Assembly: GCF_900117425.1 (NCBI RefSeq) | Contig: NZ_FPEH01000018.1 | Location: 1 to 64,000 of the forward strand | Origin: Novosphingobium sp. NDB2Meth1 | GTDB lineage: Bacteria > Pseudomonadota > Alphaproteobacteria > Sphingomonadales > Sphingomonadaceae | Direction of reading: 5' to 3' | DNA length: 64,000 nucleotides | Shown: piece by piece, positions 35,632 to 44,230 of the stretch | How the letters are laid out: every line of letters starts with the position of its first letter | Numbering within the stretch: position 1 is the stretch's first letter | The notes under the pieces: model-generated | Told to the model about the DNA's origin: nothing | The model's input: only the letters and a program-made list of their open reading frames with translations | Databases searched by the model: none | Made by a program: the position numbers and the translations under genes

Positions 35632-36462
35632 TCAGGTGCTCTGCAGGAAGGGTATGACAAGTTCCACGAAGCGGTCCCGTTTCTCGATCTGCGTCCAGTG
35701 GCCGCATTTGCCGAATATGTGGAGTTCGCTGTTCGGGATCAACTGATTGAAGCGCACCGAAAGCGCGGGCGGCACGATCACATCGTCGCGCCCGTGGATA
35801 ACCAGCGTCGGGTGGGGGAGGGCGGCGAGCGCGGCCTCGTCGGTCGCCAGCGCATCAAGCCAGCGCTGGCGCGGCTCGGGAAACAGGCTGGCATAAGCTT
35901 CCTGCGCGCCGGGCCGGATGCTGGCCTTATAACGCGAGCGTACGATCTCCTCCTTAACCAGCGCCGGATTGTGCGCAAAGGTGGTCATGAGATCGCGCAT
36001 CGCCTCCAGCGAAGGCTGATAACCCCAGACCTTGCGGAGCCCTTCGCTGATCGGGAATGGCAGACCGGCGGCGCCCATCAGGGCCATCCGCGCGACCCGC
36101 TCCGGATGGCGCACGGCAAGCGCTAGAGTGAGCGCGCCGCCATAGGAATTGCCGATGAAGTGCGCGCGTTCGATCCCGAGCGCATCCATGAACCCGATCA
36201 GGTGGCCCACCCAGCGCTCCATCGCGAAGCCTTCGATATCGGCCGGAAAGTCGGTGTAGCCAAAGCCCAACGTATCGGGCGCGTAGCACGTGAAGTGCTG
36301 CGCGAAATCGGGGATGACCCCGCGCCAGTTGGCATAGGCCGTTACGCCGGGGCCCGAACCGTGGATCAGGATCAGCGGCGGGCCTTCCCCGCTCTGGATA
36401 TAGTTGGTGCCCACGCCGCCCACATCGACGCGGAGCCCGATTTCGGGATTTTCGCTCATCAT
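35632..36462 (-). CDS. Meta-cleavage product hydrolase (alpha/beta fold)
   Basis: A C-C bond hydrolase of the XylF/TodF/BphD/CmtE group (276 aa). It would cleave the ring-opened 6-alkyl-2-hydroxy-6-oxohexadienoate into 2-hydroxypentadienoate and a short acid. The oxyanion start LIHGSGPG, the nucleophile elbow GNSYGG with Ser106, Asp227 in HGRDDVIVP and His255 in GKCGHWTQIEK are all in place. The released acid would be isobutyrate if the substrate were p-cumate. It follows the SDR gene with a 31-base gap. Confidence 0.9.
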   Translation of the reverse strand: MMSENPEIGLRVDVGGVGTNYIQSGEGPPLILIHGSGPGVTAYANWRGVIPDFAQHFTCYAPDTLGFGYTDFPADIEGFAMERWVGHLIGFMDALGIERAHFIGNSYGGALTLALAVRHPERVARMALMGAAGLPFPISEGLRKVWGYQPSLEAMRDLMTTFAHNPALVKEEIVRSRYKASIRPGAQEAYASLFPEPRQRWLDALATDEAALAALPHPTLVIHGRDDVIVPPALSVRFNQLIPNSELHIFGKCGHWTQIEKRDRFVELVIPFLQST

Positions 36463-36493
36463 CCTGTTGTCCTGTCTGTTTGGCGTGATGCGT

Positions 36494-37252
36494 TCACAAC
36501 ATGGTCGTCCCGCCGTTGACGCTGATGACTTGTCCGGTGACGAAGCTGGCCTGCGGCGATGCGAGATAGGCGACCATCGAGGCGACTTCGGCTTCTTCCG
36601 CCGGACGGCCGATGGGAATGATCGCGCAGACCTTTTCGACCAGCGCGGGGTTCACCGCACGCACATCTTCCAGCTGCTGGGTCTGTACGGCGCAAGGGGC
36701 GACCGTGTTGACGGTGATCCCGTCTCGCGCAAATTCGCGCGCCAAGCCGGTGGTCAGCCCGTGCATTCCGCCTTTGGCGGCGTTGTAGCCAGCATGATCG
36801 ACAAGGCCGTTGCGCACCGAATCCGCACCCAGCATCACGATCCGGCCATAGCCCGCCGCCTTCATGTGCGGCAGAGCGGCCCAGGAGCACCAGATCGCGG
36901 TCCACAAGTTGCGGTCTATCGTGGCGCGCAGGGTTTCTGGCGTATGTTCGAGGAACGGGCGCAGAATGCCGCCGCCGGCATTGTTGACGAGAATGTCGAT
37001 CCTGCCGAAGCGGCCAAGCGCGCCATCGATCAGCGCGCGGGCGGTTTCCTCCTGCGCCAGATCGCCTGCGAAGGGCCACGTCCGGTCTTGCCCCAGCGCG
37101 GTGCAGGCTGCCTCCGCCAGTGCGCTGTCCAGATCGGCAATAACCACGCTAGCGCCATCTTCCAGAAGGCGGCGCACAATGGCGAGGCCGATACCGCGAC
37201 CCGCACCAGTGACAATCGCGATCTGGCCCTTGAGCGGTTCGGGATCAGCCAT
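36494..37252 (-). CDS. cis-Dihydrodiol dehydrogenase-like SDR
   Basis: A 252-aa short-chain dehydrogenase with VTGAGRGIGLAIV for NAD and NNAGGGILRPF. The active site is MLGADSVRNGLVDHAGYNAAKGG, with Tyr and Lys in YNAAK. In this position, between the extradiol dioxygenase and hydrolase genes, it most probably rearomatises the cis-diol made by the Rieske dioxygenase, as BenD or CmtB do. Which of the two chemistries applies (with or without decarboxylation) cannot be read from the sequence. It overlaps the extradiol gene by 8 bases. Confidence 0.82.
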   Translation of the reverse strand: MADPEPLKGQIAIVTGAGRGIGLAIVRRLLEDGASVVIADLDSALAEAACTALGQDRTWPFAGDLAQEETARALIDGALGRFGRIDILVNNAGGGILRPFLEHTPETLRATIDRNLWTAIWCSWAALPHMKAAGYGRIVMLGADSVRNGLVDHAGYNAAKGGMHGLTTGLAREFARDGITVNTVAPCAVQTQQLEDVRAVNPALVEKVCAIIPIGRPAEEAEVASMVAYLASPQASFVTGQVISVNGGTTML

Positions 37253-38174
37253 GGACCTGCTCGCGCGGCGAGAGGATGGGGCCGCCCTTGCCGAAGCGCG
37301 GATCGGGTTTGCTGCCCCACATGTCCATCACTTCGGCCTTGTGTTCCAATTCGCGCGGGCCGCGGGCGCCGTTCTCTTCGAACAGTTCCATTCCGAAGCT
37401 GAACTCGTTGGTGTTGCCGTCGGGATCGAGGAAATAGAGAAAGATGCTGGTCGAGGGCAGGTGGCGTCCGGGGCCGAAAACGATCGGCACGCCCGCAGCC
37501 TTCATGCGGTTCATCGCGGCTCCGATGTCGTCGATATCGGTCACCATGAAATTGATGTGGTGGAGGGTGTTGGCCGAATGCTGGAGCAGGGCCAGACTGT
37601 GATGCAGTGGATTGGGCCAGGCGCGGAGCCACTCGGCAACGCCTTCGACCCGGTCCGAAACGGCAAAGCCCAGCGCATCGGCCCAGAAGCGGTGCGCGGC
37701 ATCGAGATCGTGCACGTTGAGCACGAGGTGCCCCATCTGCGCGATGTGCGTGGATGTGGGGGTGAACGGCTTTGCCGGGGCAGTCTGGCCGACATAGAAC
37801 GTGCAGGCGAGACCGGCGACCGGATCGGTGAAGGCCAGCGCCCGGGTGAGGGCCTGCGGCTTGCACTCGGCGGGCGAGAGCCAGCGCACATCAGTGGCGA
37901 TGTTTTTCAGCCGTTCATAGGCGCGTTCGAGATCGGCTTCGCTTTCGAGCTCGAAGCCTGCACCGATCAGGCCTGCCGGGCCGCTGCTCAGCACGATATC
38001 GTAAGGCTTGTCGCTGCAACGCAGCCAGACGGATCCGTCTGGCTGTGCCTCACCGGAAAGCCCCATGAGATCGGTGTAGAAGGCAGCGGTGGCGGCGACA
38101 TCGCTGCATTGCAATCGGCAGAAACCGAGCCGGGCAAAGCGGATGGGCTGGTCCATGGGGGCTTGCTCCGTCAC
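37245..38174 (-). CDS. Type I extradiol ring-cleavage dioxygenase (VOC fold)
   Basis: A 309-aa two-module vicinal-oxygen-chelate protein. Fe(II) ligands are His149 (QMGHLVLNV), a His of HHINF (205 or 206) and Glu257 (NTNEFSFGMELF), with spacing equal to BphC-type enzymes. It would open a catechol next to the hydroxyl pair; by context a 2,3-dihydroxy-benzoate derivative with a 4-alkyl group (CmtC-like). The GTG at 38174 overlaps the preceding stop (GTGA); ATG 38156 is an alternative. Residues such as WPNPLHHS are typical of dihydroxybiphenyl/cumate enzymes. Confidence 0.88.
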   Translation of the reverse strand: MTEQAPMDQPIRFARLGFCRLQCSDVAATAAFYTDLMGLSGEAQPDGSVWLRCSDKPYDIVLSSGPAGLIGAGFELESEADLERAYERLKNIATDVRWLSPAECKPQALTRALAFTDPVAGLACTFYVGQTAPAKPFTPTSTHIAQMGHLVLNVHDLDAAHRFWADALGFAVSDRVEGVAEWLRAWPNPLHHSLALLQHSANTLHHINFMVTDIDDIGAAMNRMKAAGVPIVFGPGRHLPSTSIFLYFLDPDGNTNEFSFGMELFEENGARGPRELEHKAEVMDMWGSKPDPRFGKGGPILSPREQVHG

Positions 38175-38677
38175 AGGATGATGCTGATGCGCGCGTGCGG
38201 CCGCAGGGCTTCCATATCGAGCACGCAGGTCTTGCTCGCGATCTTCAAGCCGCCGTCAGCCTCGATGATCCGGTGCAGGTAATGGCCTACAAAGGCATCG
38301 CTGGTGATGTCCTTGCTGCGCCACACGATGAACGAGGAGCGCGCATGGATCGCATCGCCTTCGCGGTGCACGCGCACGTTGGAAACAAGGTGGCGGACCT
38401 TGGAGCGCGGGTGCTCGCTGTGCGCGCCGACCTTGTTCAGGCGGATCACCCGCTCGCGCATCCGCACATGGTCGTCGGCGATGTAGAACAGTGCCTTGTC
38501 GGGATCGGCGGTGTCGCCGTCGACATCGCTTGGCGGCACGTTGTAGTGCGCGTCCGGCGTGTAGAGCGCGAGCCATTCGTCGAGCCGCCATTGGTCGAGC
38601 AGATCGGCCTCGAGGAACAGCAGGTCTTCCACCGCAAGGCGCAGCAGCAGGGCGTCGGGGATCTGGACAAGCATCAT
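38171..38677 (-). CDS. Aromatic-ring-hydroxylating dioxygenase beta subunit
   Basis: A 168-aa subunit of the scytalone-dehydratase-like fold, structural in the alpha3beta3 enzyme. EADLLDQWRLDEWLALYTPDAHYNVP and RERVIRLNK are characteristic, and the C-terminal RSKDITSDAFVGHYLHRI is also usual. The start ATG at 38677 has GGAGG six bases away; the next codon is also ATG. It lies 1 base from the alpha-subunit stop. Confidence 0.9.
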   Translation of the reverse strand: MMLVQIPDALLLRLAVEDLLFLEADLLDQWRLDEWLALYTPDAHYNVPPSDVDGDTADPDKALFYIADDHVRMRERVIRLNKVGAHSEHPRSKVRHLVSNVRVHREGDAIHARSSFIVWRSKDITSDAFVGHYLHRIIEADGGLKIASKTCVLDMEALRPHARISIIL

Positions 38678-38678
38678 C

Positions 38679-39941
38679 TCACGCCTCCACCGCGGCAAGG
38701 CGCCGGTCCCATTCACGCCAGAAGCAGCGCATCTGCTCCTCGTCGTCGAACAGCGCCCCATCTTCGCGGTTCATGCCTTTGGAAATGTCGTTGACGAGGC
38801 CGTCGCCGCCTGAGGCATAGCCTTGCTGGCACTTCTCGATGGCCTCGACATCGTCCGGCGTGGCGAAGCCGCCGGGGCCCAGGAATTCAGTGAAGTTGTA
38901 GAGACGGTACTTGCGTAGCCACTCGCTTTCCTCGCGCGGGGCCAGCGCCCAGGCGTTGATCTCCATGTAGCCCGGCGCGGTCGGGTAGAACGTGCGCACG
39001 GTGACGGCCATGATGTCGTTCATCACGAGGTTGGGAAAGATCACCATGTTGCGGTTGCGGTGGGCGATGCGCTCGGCGCGTTCCGAGCCAACCCGCGCTT
39101 CGAGCGCAGCATGGATCGCAGCAATTTCGGCTTTGCCCTCTTCGCCCCACAGCGGCACCCAATGCGCGATGGGGCGGCCCCAGGGCGCAGTGTATTCGAC
39201 CATGGCGTGGCCGTTGCCGAGATCATGCGCGATGCCGGAAAGCGGGGTCGCGCCCAGTGCACCGTTCGCGTTCTTGAGATACTCAAGATAGGTCGAATGG
39301 TTGCAGGCGGCGTGATAGCCGTCAAAGCTGTTCTCTGCGAGCAGCTTCCAGTTGCCCCGGATCGCGTATTCCTGCGTGCCGCCGACGATCTGCATCCCGC
39401 TCGCGGAATGCTCCGAAACCAGCCTCAGGTAATCCCCCGCCTCGGCCAGATAAGTCGCCAGATCCTCGCCATCGGCCGCGAAGCTGATGAAGAAGAAATC
39501 GCCGAAGCGCTCCATCCGGGGCACATGGACCATCTGTTTTTGCGGATCGGTCTTGAAGCCGTCGGGATAGCCGGAGCTCCCCGGCAAGCTCATCAGGTGG
39601 CCGTCCGAACCGAACGTCCAGCCGTGATACATGCACATGAACGCGCGTGCGGCGCCCTTGCGCTCGCGGCAGACCAGCGCGCCGCGGTGCGGGCACGCGT
39701 TGAACAGCGCGTGATACTCACCCGCCTTGTCGCGCGTGAACAGGATTGGTCGGCGCGCCACCTTGCGGGTGAGGAAACTGCCCGGCTCGGCCAGCTCCGA
39801 GGCGTGGCCGAGATAGAGCCAGCAGCGATCGAAGATGGCCGCGTATTCGCGCTCGAACGTGGCCTCGCTGGTGAAGGCCTCGCGCGGGACGAGGAAGCGA
39901 CTCGCCGCTCTGTCATCGATGATCCGGGGGAAATCCGCCAT
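38679..39941 (-). CDS. Aromatic-ring-hydroxylating dioxygenase alpha subunit
   Basis: A Rieske non-heme iron oxygenase (420 aa). The 2Fe-2S centre is Cys83-x-His85 and Cys103-x2-His106 (CPHRG, CMYHGWTF). The mononuclear site is Asp207 with His210 and His215 (NSFDGYHAACNH). Size and sequence resemble the benzoate/anthranilate/p-cumate type. Together with the beta subunit it would dihydroxylate an aromatic acid. No dedicated Rieske ferredoxin or reductase gene is nearby, unlike typical cumate or benzoate systems. ATG 39941 fits; the upstream extension is not homologous. Confidence 0.9.
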   Translation of the reverse strand: MADFPRIIDDRAASRFLVPREAFTSEATFEREYAAIFDRCWLYLGHASELAEPGSFLTRKVARRPILFTRDKAGEYHALFNACPHRGALVCRERKGAARAFMCMYHGWTFGSDGHLMSLPGSSGYPDGFKTDPQKQMVHVPRMERFGDFFFISFAADGEDLATYLAEAGDYLRLVSEHSASGMQIVGGTQEYAIRGNWKLLAENSFDGYHAACNHSTYLEYLKNANGALGATPLSGIAHDLGNGHAMVEYTAPWGRPIAHWVPLWGEEGKAEIAAIHAALEARVGSERAERIAHRNRNMVIFPNLVMNDIMAVTVRTFYPTAPGYMEINAWALAPREESEWLRKYRLYNFTEFLGPGGFATPDDVEAIEKCQQGYASGGDGLVNDISKGMNREDGALFDDEEQMRCFWREWDRRLAAVEA

Positions 39942-39963
39942 GCTCGCATCCTCACGCCGGTGC

Positions 39964-39994
39964 TTTACAACAAACCGTGCGATTGGTATGTAAA
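39964..39994. promoter_or_regulatory. Inverted repeat between divergent catabolic operons
   Basis: TTTACA (39964-39969) and TGTAAA (39989-39994) are perfect inverted arms around 19 bases. The pair lies between the dioxygenase alpha start (39941) and the hydratase start (40064). It differs from the 21-bp palindrome found elsewhere, suggesting a second regulator such as the TetR protein at 34999. Confidence 0.5.
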
Positions 39995-40063
39995 AAGAGA
40001 GGGCGCGAATGTCAATCACCGCAGCAAGGTGCTGCGCCTCGGACATGGGCAGGGGGGATCACG

Positions 40064-40849
40064 ATGAAAGCGGTTGACCATGAAGCGCTCGCGAAGCGCC
40101 TGCGTGAGGCTTACAGCGGCGGTGCAGTACCCCCCTTGCGCGACGGCCTCGAGCCGACCGATGTAACCGGCGCCTATGCGGTTCAGGAGATCAACACGCG
40201 GTTCTGGGAGGCTGAGGGCCGCCGCATCGTAGGTCGCAAGGCGGGTCTGACGGCGAAGGCTGTGCAGGTACAACTCGGTGTGGACCAGCCCGATTTCGGC
40301 GTGCTGTTCCACGATATGCGGGTGGCCGATGGTGGCATGCTCGATCCGGCGAAGTGCATCCAGCCCAAGGCCGAGGCGGAAATTGCCTTCGTGCTGGGGG
40401 CGGACCTGCCCTCGCCCGCTACGACTGTTGAGGAAGTGGCGGCTGCCGTTGCTGCGGTCCACGCCGCGATCGAGATCGTCGACAGCCGGATTGCCGACTG
40501 GAAGATTACGTTCGCCGATACGGTGGCAGACAACGGCTCCTCCGCGTTTTTCGTGCTGGCCGGTGAGGGTTTGCCGCTGGCGGGGCTCGATCTCGAAGGC
40601 GCGTCCATGGAAATGACCTTTGACGGCGAGACCGTGTCAACCGGTTTGGGTGCTGCCGCGCTCGGCAATCCGCTCAATGCCGCCGCCTGGCTCGCGCAGA
40701 CCTTGGCCGCACGCGGTGAGCCGCTGCGTGCGGGGGACGTACTGCTGGCCGGTGCGCTCGGCCCGATGGCTGCGCTGCGGCCCGGCGTCCGGGTCGAGAC
40801 GCGCATCGCGGGTATCGGCGCCTGCAGCTTCACCTATGGGGAAGCCTGA
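40064..40849 (+). CDS. 2-keto-4-pentenoate hydratase
   Basis: A 261-aa hydratase of the MhpD/XylJ/CmtF group, which adds water to 2-hydroxypentadienoate to give 4-hydroxy-2-oxovalerate. [24 protein letters not shown] is the N-terminal signature. The metal-binding region reads [15 protein letters not shown] and continues with [15 protein letters not shown]. The ATG at 40064 has a GGGGGGATC site. It is the first gene of the lower meta pathway operon. The acetaldehyde dehydrogenase gene follows 1 base after its stop. Confidence 0.9.
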   Translation: MKAVDHEALAKRLREAYSGGAVPPLRDGLEPTDVTGAYAVQEINTRFWEAEGRRIVGRKAGLTAKAVQVQLGVDQPDFGVLFHDMRVADGGMLDPAKCIQPKAEAEIAFVLGADLPSPATTVEEVAAAVAAVHAAIEIVDSRIADWKITFADTVADNGSSAFFVLAGEGLPLAGLDLEGASMEMTFDGETVSTGLGAAALGNPLNAAAWLAQTLAARGEPLRAGDVLLAGALGPMAALRPGVRVETRIAGIGACSFTYGEA

Positions 40850-40850
40850 C

Positions 40851-41780
40851 ATGGCGAAAACCAAAGTCGCCATCATCGGCTCGGGCAACATCGGTACCGA
40901 CCTGATGATCAAGATCATGCGCTTGTCCGAGGTTCTCGAGATGGGCGCCTTCGTCGGCATCGATCCCGAGAGCGACGGCCTGAAGCGCGCGGCGCGGTTG
41001 GGTGTGCCGATCACCGCCGAGGGGATCGACGGCCTGCTTGCGATGCCCGAATTCGCCGAGATCGGAATCGTGTTCGACGCCACCAGCGCCGGTGCGCACA
41101 AGCGCAACAGCGAGCTGGTGCTGGCCGCGGGCAAGCGCATGATCGACCTCACCCCGGCCGCCATTGGCCCCTACACGGTGCCGCCGGTCAACGGCGAGGC
41201 GAACCTCGATGCACTCAACGTCAACATGGTGACCTGCGGTGGGCAGGCGACGATCCCGATCGTTGCAGCGGTTAACCGCGTGGCCAAGGTGCACTACGGC
41301 GAAATCGTCGCCTCGATCGCATCCAAGAGCGCAGGCCCCGGCACGCGCGCCAATATCGACGAGTTCACCGAGACCACGTCACAGGCCATCGTGGATGTCG
41401 GCGGGGCTACGCGCGGCAAGGCGATCATCGTGCTCAACCCTGCCGAGCCGCCGCTGATCATGCGCGATACGGTCTATTGCCTCTGCGAGGACGGCGACCG
41501 CCAGGCGATCCGCCAGTCGATCCACGACATGGTGGCCGAAGTGCAGAGCTACGTGCCGGGCTACCGGCTCAAGCAGGCAGTGCAGTTCGAGGGCATCGGC
41601 GGCAACCAGCCGCTGCGCATTCCCGAAATGGGTGGCAGCTTCACCGGCCTCAAGGTCAGCGTCTTCCTCGAAGTGGAAGGCGCTGCGCACTACCTGCCTG
41701 CGTACGCTGGCAACTTGGACATCATGACTTCGGCTGCGCTCAAGACTGCCGAGAAGATCGCACTGAGGATGGCAGCATGA
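40851..41780 (+). CDS. Acylating acetaldehyde dehydrogenase
   Basis: A 309-aa enzyme converting acetaldehyde, NAD and CoA to acetyl-CoA. The N-terminal NAD loop is [13 protein letters not shown], the nucleophile is Cys129 in [12 protein letters not shown], and the C-terminal [21 protein letters not shown] is typical of the MhpF/DmpF family. It forms a channelling complex with the aldolase whose gene overlaps its stop (ATGA). The substrate acetaldehyde is made by that aldolase. Confidence 0.93.
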   Translation: MAKTKVAIIGSGNIGTDLMIKIMRLSEVLEMGAFVGIDPESDGLKRAARLGVPITAEGIDGLLAMPEFAEIGIVFDATSAGAHKRNSELVLAAGKRMIDLTPAAIGPYTVPPVNGEANLDALNVNMVTCGGQATIPIVAAVNRVAKVHYGEIVASIASKSAGPGTRANIDEFTETTSQAIVDVGGATRGKAIIVLNPAEPPLIMRDTVYCLCEDGDRQAIRQSIHDMVAEVQSYVPGYRLKQAVQFEGIGGNQPLRIPEMGGSFTGLKVSVFLEVEGAAHYLPAYAGNLDIMTSAALKTAEKIALRMAA

Positions 41781-42808
41781 GTTTCGATCCGACAAAGCAG
41801 AAACTCTACCTCCAGGACGTCACGCTGCGCGATGGCATGCACGCCATCCGCCACCAGTACGGCCTTGATCACGTGCGCAAGATCGCCAAGGCGCTCGATC
41901 GCGCCAAGGTCGATGCCATCGAAGTGGCGCATGGCGACGGCCTGCAAGGCTCCAGCTTCAACTACGGCTTCGGCGCCTATACCGATTGGGACTGGATCGG
42001 CGCGGTCGCCGAAGTGCTGGAGCACAGCATTCTCACAACGCTGCTCCTGCCTGGCATCGGCACGGCCCACGATCTCAAGCACGCCTGCGAAATGGGCGTG
42101 AAGTCCGTGCGCATCGCCACGCATTGCACCGAGGCGGACGTCTCGAAGCAGCATATCGAGGCTGCGCGGAACCTTGGAATGGACGTCTCGGGCTTCCTGA
42201 TGATGAGCCACATGACGAGCCCCGATGCGCTCGCGCAGCAGGCCAAGCTGATGGAAAGCTACGGCGCGCATTGCGTCTATGTGACGGACAGCGGCGGCGC
42301 GATGAACATGGACGAATATGCCGCGCGTCTGCAGGCCTATGACCGGGTGCTGAAACCGGAAACGCAGCGCGGTGTCCATGCCCACCACAACCTCTCGCTC
42401 GGCGTCGCCAACTCCATCGTCGCGGTGCAGAACGGCGCAGTGCGGGTGGATGCGAGCCTTGCCGGCATGGGCGCGGGCGCGGGCAATGCCCCGCTCGAAG
42501 TGTTTATCGCCGCGGCGGATCGCTATGGCTGGAACCACGGGTGCGATCTCTATGCGCTGATGGATGCCGCCGAAGAGCTGGTGCGCCCACTGCAGGACCG
42601 CCCCGTCCGCGTCGACCGTGAAACGCTCATGCTGGGCTATGCCGGGGTCTATTCCAGCTTCCTGCGCCATGCCGAAAAGGCAGCGGCGGACTACGGCGTG
42701 GAGCCACGCGCGATCCTTGCCGAAGCGGGCCGCCGCAAGATGGTCGGCGGGCAAGAAGACATGCTTGTCGATATCGCGCTCGATCTTGCCAGGCAGAACG
42801 AGGCGTGA
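41777..42808 (+). CDS. 4-hydroxy-2-oxovalerate aldolase
   Basis: A 343-aa class II HMG-CoA-lyase-like aldolase (MhpE/DmpG family), cleaving 4-hydroxy-2-oxovalerate to pyruvate and acetaldehyde. [15 protein letters not shown] has the catalytic Arg-Asp; [19 protein letters not shown] and the metal-binding [13 protein letters not shown] follow. The end [12 protein letters not shown] matches the dehydrogenase-contacting domain. It is coupled to the dehydrogenase before and the aldolase-fold gene after by overlapping codons. Confidence 0.93.
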   Translation: MSFDPTKQKLYLQDVTLRDGMHAIRHQYGLDHVRKIAKALDRAKVDAIEVAHGDGLQGSSFNYGFGAYTDWDWIGAVAEVLEHSILTTLLLPGIGTAHDLKHACEMGVKSVRIATHCTEADVSKQHIEAARNLGMDVSGFLMMSHMTSPDALAQQAKLMESYGAHCVYVTDSGGAMNMDEYAARLQAYDRVLKPETQRGVHAHHNLSLGVANSIVAVQNGAVRVDASLAGMGAGAGNAPLEVFIAAADRYGWNHGCDLYALMDAAEELVRPLQDRPVRVDRETLMLGYAGVYSSFLRHAEKAAADYGVEPRAILAEAGRRKMVGGQEDMLVDIALDLARQNEA

Positions 42809-43467
42809 TCCCGGCGACGCCCGAACAGGAACGCCTCGTCCAGCAGGCGGCCCGGGCGCTGGCGCGGGCTGGGCTCGTCCATGCCTATGGCCATTGCAGC
42901 CTGCGGCTTGATCACGAGACGTTTCTCGTCTGCGCGGCCCGTCCGCTCGCGCTGGTCGGCGATGCGCCGGGGACCGTATGCCGCATCGAGAGACCTTTGC
43001 CGGAGGGCGTGCTCGGCGAAGTTCGTGCGCACCAGCAGATCTATGCGCGGCGGCCCGATGTCGGGGCCGTGTGCAGGATCATGCCGCCATCGCTCATGGC
43101 GCTTTCGACGCAAGGGCTCGTGCCCCGTCCGCGCCACGGGATCGGTGCTTACTTTGCCGATCTGCCGCTGTGGAACGATCCCCGGCTTCTCCGCGATGAT
43201 GCTGCGGCGGCCGCGCTGGCAGCGACGCTGGGGGACAAGTCCGCCATCGTGATGCGCGGCAACGGCGCGATTGTGGCCGAGGCGTCCTTGCAACGCGCGG
43301 TTACGCTGGCGTGGTTTCTTGAAGATGCCGCGAGAGTGGAACGCGATGTGCGCGTCATGGGCCTCGATCCGGCGCAGGGGCTGCTGGATGCGGATGAGAT
43401 TGCCGCGCGTCAGGTCTGGTCCGGCGGCGTGGCCGAACGCATGTGGGACTATCTGACGCATGACTGA
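42805..43467 (+). CDS. Class II aldolase/adducin-fold protein, decarboxylase-like, metal ligands altered
   Basis: A 220-aa protein with family features [19 protein letters not shown] and [14 protein letters not shown]. In p-cumate and phthalate pathways a protein of this fold (CmtD type) decarboxylates the carboxylated ring-fission product, which fits the position here. However, where the family has the metal-binding H-x-H, this protein has CRI at 90-92, and the later His in NHG is replaced in RGNGAI (152-154). It may use another metal site or act without one. GTG 42805 overlaps the aldolase stop. Confidence 0.72.
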   Translation: MIPATPEQERLVQQAARALARAGLVHAYGHCSLRLDHETFLVCAARPLALVGDAPGTVCRIERPLPEGVLGEVRAHQQIYARRPDVGAVCRIMPPSLMALSTQGLVPRPRHGIGAYFADLPLWNDPRLLRDDAAAAALAATLGDKSAIVMRGNGAIVAEASLQRAVTLAWFLEDAARVERDVRVMGLDPAQGLLDADEIAARQVWSGGVAERMWDYLTHD

Positions 43468-44230
43468 TACCGAGCGATTGCTCACTTGCGCACCCAACTT
43501 TCGCGGCGTGACTCCGGCCATCGGCAGGGGCGGGCGATCGCTCGCGGCCGGCAGGCTCTACCGCGCGGATGCGGTTGTCGATCCTACGCCCGAGGATCAC
43601 GCAGTCCTTGCCCGACTCGGCATCGCGCTCGTGTTCGATCTGCGCAGCGCGGCAGAGCGGGCGCGGGTTCCGGGCGGGATCTGGGCCGAAACCGGCGCCG
43701 AGGTCCGGCCGATCGACATGCTCGCGCACGTGGAATGCGGCAGCAATCCCTGGTCAGCGCTGAAGGACAGTCCAGATCGGCATGGCGCGGGTGCGGCCAT
43801 GCAGACGCTTTACGCGGGGTTTCCGGCGGCGCTGCACGGCCAGCTTCGCCCTATCGCGGAAGCCATGATCGGGTGCGAGGCAGCGGTGCTGATCCATTGT
43901 ACCGCAGGCAAGGACCGCACTGGCTTTGCTATCGCCATCCTGCTTGCCGCACTCGGCGTCTCGATGGACGAGATCATGGCGGACTATCTCGCAAGCCTCG
44001 GCCGCGACAACGCGCAGGCCCGTGAGGAGACGCGCCAGCTTATCTCCGGCCGCCTCGGCTTTGAACTCGATGAGCACGCCATCGACCGGTTGATGACGGT
44101 CGAGGAATCCTATCTCGCGGCCAGCTTTCAGGCGGTCGAGCAGCAGTTTGGCGGCACCGCATCCTACCTCGCCACGGCAGGCTTAACTGGTGCGCACATT
44201 GCTGCGCTGGAAAACCTTCTGCTCGCTTAG
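43460..44230 (+). CDS. Tyrosine-phosphatase-like protein
   Basis: A 256-aa protein of the SIW14/LipA dual-specificity-like phosphatase family. The P-loop HCTAGKDRTG at 146-155 holds Cys147 and Arg153; RGVTPAIG and GRLYRADAV are N-terminal family landmarks. Such enzymes dephosphorylate phosphotyrosine or lipid/sugar phosphates. Its place at the end of a ring-degradation operon is unexpected. It overlaps the aldolase-fold gene by 8 bases and the convergent acyl-CoA dehydrogenase by 4. A link with the kinase at 25283 is conceivable, as speculation. Confidence 0.8.
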   Translation: MTDTERLLTCAPNFRGVTPAIGRGGRSLAAGRLYRADAVVDPTPEDHAVLARLGIALVFDLRSAAERARVPGGIWAETGAEVRPIDMLAHVECGSNPWSALKDSPDRHGAGAAMQTLYAGFPAALHGQLRPIAEAMIGCEAAVLIHCTAGKDRTGFAIAILLAALGVSMDEIMADYLASLGRDNAQAREETRQLISGRLGFELDEHAIDRLMTVEESYLAASFQAVEQQFGGTASYLATAGLTGAHIAALENLLLA

